This document shows positions 5,650 through 7,260 of a stretch of 7,260 nucleotides of DNA, piece after piece (within the stretch, counting starts at the first letter, position 1; every line of letters starts with the position of its first letter). The position numbers and the translations under genes were made by a program. Below the pieces are notes generated by a model. It saw only the letters and a program-made list of their open reading frames with translations. It had not been told where the DNA came from and made no database searches. Source of the DNA: Ruminococcaceae bacterium UBA1865 (GTDB taxonomy: Bacteria > Bacillota > Clostridia > Oscillospirales > Acutalibacteraceae); NCBI GenBank assembly GCA_002338255.1, contig DDHX01000062.1:97286-104545 (forward strand). Direction: 5' to 3'.

Positions 5650-5996
5650 ATAAACAAATCATACAAGCCTTGCGAGAGTTGGGCGTTCCAGCCCATCTGG
5701 AAGGCTATGAATACTTAAAAACAGCGTTGGAAATGTGTCTGCAGGATAAATCGTATGTCAATGCAATCAGCAAGAGGCTTTATCCCGATGTAGCCCAATG
5801 CCATGTCACTTCCCCAAACAAGGTAGAGCGCGCCATTCGGCATGCAGTTGAAGTTGCGTGGAATCGCAGCAGAATGGATGTGCTTCACTGTTATTTTGGA
5901 AATTCTGTAGATGTTGGACGTGGCAAGCCTACAAACAGTGAGTTTATAGCTACGGTTGCTGAAACGCTCCGGATGGAGCAGGAGGAAGCGGTATGA
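5646..5996 (+). CDS. Stand-alone Spo0A C-terminal (DNA-binding) domain protein, 116 aa
   Basis: The whole protein aligns by eye with the effector domain of the sporulation master regulator Spo0A. Markers are ELGVPAHLEGYEYLKTAL (residues 11-28), SKRLYPDVAQ (42-51), the recognition helix KVERAIRHAVEVAW (59-72) and GKPTNSEFIATVAETLRME (93-111). As I recall, the Glu-Arg and Arg of this recognition helix contact the 0A-box in Bacillus Spo0A; they are kept here as E61, R62 and R65. The receiver domain with the phosphorylated Asp is absent, so DNA binding would not depend on the phosphorelay. This suggests a phage regulator that mimics or competes with host Spo0A, but the targets are unknown and it may have been repurposed. 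The gene is coupled by ATGA overlaps to the ATPase gene before it and the DUF3850 gene after it. Confidence 0.9.
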   Translation: MNKQIIQALRELGVPAHLEGYEYLKTALEMCLQDKSYVNAISKRLYPDVAQCHVTSPNKVERAIRHAVEVAWNRSRMDVLHCYFGNSVDVGRGKPTNSEFIATVAETLRMEQEEAV

Positions 5997-6334
5997 TTCA
6001 CGAATTAAAAACCACTCCGGAATATTTTGAATCTGTTCGGAAACTGGATAAACCGTTTGAAATCCGGCGGGATGACCGCCCGTATAAAGAGGGCGATTTT
6101 CTCGCCCTCAATGAATATGACGGCGATTATACTGGACGCAGCATGCTTGTGCAGGTGACATATGTACTGGATGATCCTCAATACTGCAAAGATGGCTTTG
6201 TAACAATGGGGATAAAGCCGTGCCAAATCGTGGCTCAGGGAGAATCTATTATGAGATTTTCAGCTTTTAGCTATGCCAGTGTTCCTGTATATGGCAGGAG
6301 GGAGGCAATTCCCAATGACCACCTACACCTGTAA
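5993..6334 (+). CDS. DUF3850 (ASCH/PUA-like) domain protein, 113 aa
   Basis: The N-terminal 75 residues match DUF3850. MIHELKTTPEYFESV is followed by KPFEIRRDDRPYKEGDFLAL (residues 20-39), EYDGDYTGR (41-49), then a VQVTYVLDD strand and a GFVTMGIKP ending. The EIRRDDRPYKEGD motif is the hallmark of this ASCH-like barrel, a fold related to PUA domains that often binds RNA or modified nucleotides. The real substrate of DUF3850 is not known to me. The last 35 residues or so (from QIVAQGES) lie outside the usual domain and look unstructured; they may exist mainly because the frame overlaps the next gene by 20 bases. The ATGA overlap with the Spo0A-like gene implies coupled translation, and GGAGGAAG lies just before the start. 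Confidence 0.88.
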   Translation: MIHELKTTPEYFESVRKLDKPFEIRRDDRPYKEGDFLALNEYDGDYTGRSMLVQVTYVLDDPQYCKDGFVTMGIKPCQIVAQGESIMRFSAFSYASVPVYGRREAIPNDHLHL

Positions 6335-7260
6335 ATGCGGAAAGACTTTCACAAAAAACACGGAGGCCGGAACAACCGGCTTCCGTATGCCGGACTATGG
6401 ACCGGAACATGAATGCTTTGGGTGTCCGTTTGTTTGCAATATTACTACATGGGATCCAACAGCGCAAACAAATGCCGTCCAGAACCATGAATGCCGCGGA
6501 AGTAAATCAATCCGATATGATACAACTATCTCTTTAAATAGCACTGATAAAACTGTGGCGACCATCTACACTTTGGATTTTGAATTTCTGAGGTTGGTTC
6601 ATGAATTTGCAGAAACTTTGGAAGGTTTTGAACCGGATCAGCATTTCTTCGATAACCGTTCCGCTTCCTATGATTCGGACGGCCGCTTTCGTTACACGCT
6701 TTATCCGATGCAGAATCACAATGGTATCTCGGCAAAAATAGCTTTAAATTTGCATTTTTTCAATTCAGACGGTGTCCGCAGAGACGCCACACCAGAGCAG
6801 GAAAAAGAAATCATAATTAGTCAAATCAAGGAGGCTAAAACAATGAATTCGTATTACGCCCCGTGTGGGCATAAATTCAGCCGCAGCGCTGGAGGTGTTT
6901 CGGAAGTTACAATTGAGGTTACCGGCACCACCCAGGATTGTTTTACTTGTTCCCATGCGCTTCATGAGCCGGAAACCGATGAGCACGGCCCGAAAATATC
7001 TTGTGTTTGCGGCCGGAAGAAGGTTGATCCGGCGGATACGCCGATTACTTTTGAGGAAGCTGCAGATAAAACAGATTCCAATTCGGACACTGATTCTTTT
7101 GTCGGAACAAAATACCAGCACATAGGCAAGGTATATGTTGTGAAGCCTTGTGAAGGCGGAAAATATCGCACATTCTTCCATTACGCTGTTGATCCATCTG
7201 AGGCGATCCCATGTGGTAATATCCCCAAATGTGACACCCCGGAGATTGCTCAGAAAATGC
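6315..7260 (+). CDS. Cys-rich two-module phage protein, partial at right edge
   Basis: The frame is open from ATG 6315, behind AGGAGGGAGG with 9-base spacing, to the right edge (315 complete codons), so the C-terminus is missing. Module 1 (about residues 1-176) begins MTTYTCKCGKTF and has Cys6, Cys8, Cys34, Cys37, Cys41 and Cys60, the last in HECRGSKSI. This looks like a metal-binding N-terminus followed by a mixed domain ending TPEQEKEIIISQIKEAKT. I recall unnamed Clostridia phage proteins with this layout. Module 2 starts at Met177 with its own perfect Shine-Dalgarno and has further cysteine sites: PCGH (C184), CFTC (C209, C212) and CVCG (C230, C232). An acidic linker and more cysteines follow to the edge. 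The function is unknown. It overlaps the DUF3850 gene by 20 bases. Confidence 0.8.
   Translation, partial: MTTYTCKCGKTFTKNTEAGTTGFRMPDYGPEHECFGCPFVCNITTWDPTAQTNAVQNHECRGSKSIRYDTTISLNSTDKTVATIYTLDFEFLRLVHEFAETLEGFEPDQHFFDNRSASYDSDGRFRYTLYPMQNHNGISAKIALNLHFFNSDGVRRDATPEQEKEIIISQIKEAKTMNSYYAPCGHKFSRSAGGVSEVTIEVTGTTQDCFTCSHALHEPETDEHGPKISCVCGRKKVDPADTPITFEEAADKTDSNSDTDSFVGTKYQHIGKVYVVKPCEGGKYRTFFHYAVDPSEAIPCGNIPKCDTPEIAQKM
6353..6386. other. A6 tract abutting an 11-bp hairpin inside the Cys-rich gene
   Basis: A6 (6353-6358) and one C precede a left arm ACGGAGGCCGG (6360-6370), loop AACAA and right arm CCGGCTTCCGT (6376-6386). All 11 positions pair in plus-strand RNA, with one G-U. In minus-strand RNA the structure has one A-C mismatch and is followed by G and T6, the form of an intrinsic terminator. 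On the plus strand, A AAA AAC sits in phase for a -1 slip. Either role is possible, or the structure is a by-product of coding sequence. Confidence 0.4.
6828..6845 (+). promoter_or_regulatory. Internal Shine-Dalgarno and in-frame ATG in the Cys-rich gene
   Basis: A perfect AAGGAGG (6828-6834) lies 8 bases before ATG 6843, which is in frame with the upstream module as Met177, with no stop between. It would allow separate translation of module 2, or it marks the old start of a gene now fused to module 1. Confidence 0.55.

Noticed and set aside
6865..7125. 86-codon plus-strand open frame rich in Arg and Leu
   Set aside because: It is a different-frame shadow of the Cys-rich gene, with no ribosome site.
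6765..7181. 138-codon open frame on the minus strand, with a GGAAG before its start
   Set aside because: It is antisense to the Cys-rich gene, whose ordered cysteine pairs and continuous frame to the edge are stronger evidence. An isolated minus-strand gene here has no promoter.
1..7260. CRISPR array, tRNA or rRNA genes, insertion sequence ends, attachment site
   Set aside because: No regularly spaced direct repeats, tRNA-like cloverleaf, transposase motifs or duplicated att core were seen on either strand.

Overview
The window looks like the early (regulatory and DNA-metabolism) region of a temperate phage, prophage or related integrative element from a low-to-mid GC, spore-forming Firmicute, most likely a Clostridia member. 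The reasons are: near-perfect Shine-Dalgarno sites and sigma-A type promoters; DUF2513, DUF3846, DUF3850 and Xre-type proteins typical of clostridial mobile elements; a stand-alone Spo0A C-terminal DNA-binding domain; and many short, tightly packed genes on one strand. No integrase, replication, packaging or structural gene is visible, so prophage versus conjugative element cannot be settled here. Family names come from recognition of the translated sequence, not from a search.

Region 1-1235 is a visibly AT-richer switch region with mixed gene orientation. A partial minus-strand gene runs off the left edge. Next comes a regulatory block with two near-identical palindromic operators (TTCG-N9-CGAA), one lying inside the spacer of a well-formed plus-strand promoter that drives a 55-codon gene. 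That gene converges with, and overlaps by 24 bases, a minus-strand DUF2513 gene that has its own good promoter. A 64-residue Xre/Cro-like regulator is divergent from the DUF2513 gene.

Region 1236-7260 is a single plus-strand operon of twelve genes with no gap above about 32 bases and several 4-base ATGA overlaps. A candidate promoter lies at 1164-1192. The order is: a small protein of unknown role; a Cys-containing HTH protein; a 57-residue protein from a TTG start; an Xre regulator; a mini zinc ribbon; a one-pass membrane protein; a helical protein; DUF3846; a 646-residue Rad50/SbcC-like ATPase with zinc hook; a Spo0A C-terminal domain protein; DUF3850 (ASCH-like); and a Cys-rich two-module protein that is still open at the right edge. 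The early genes look regulatory and the ATPase suggests phage recombination or DNA-end processing, but its nuclease partner is not in the window.

The points most worth a second look are the phage-borne Spo0A DNA-binding domain without a receiver, the paired operators over the leftmost promoter, the Cys-rich final reading frame with a perfect internal Shine-Dalgarno and in-frame ATG, and an 11-bp hairpin abutting an A6 tract near that frame's start. Several are known gene families in unusual settings. Nothing in the window demonstrates a wholly new system.
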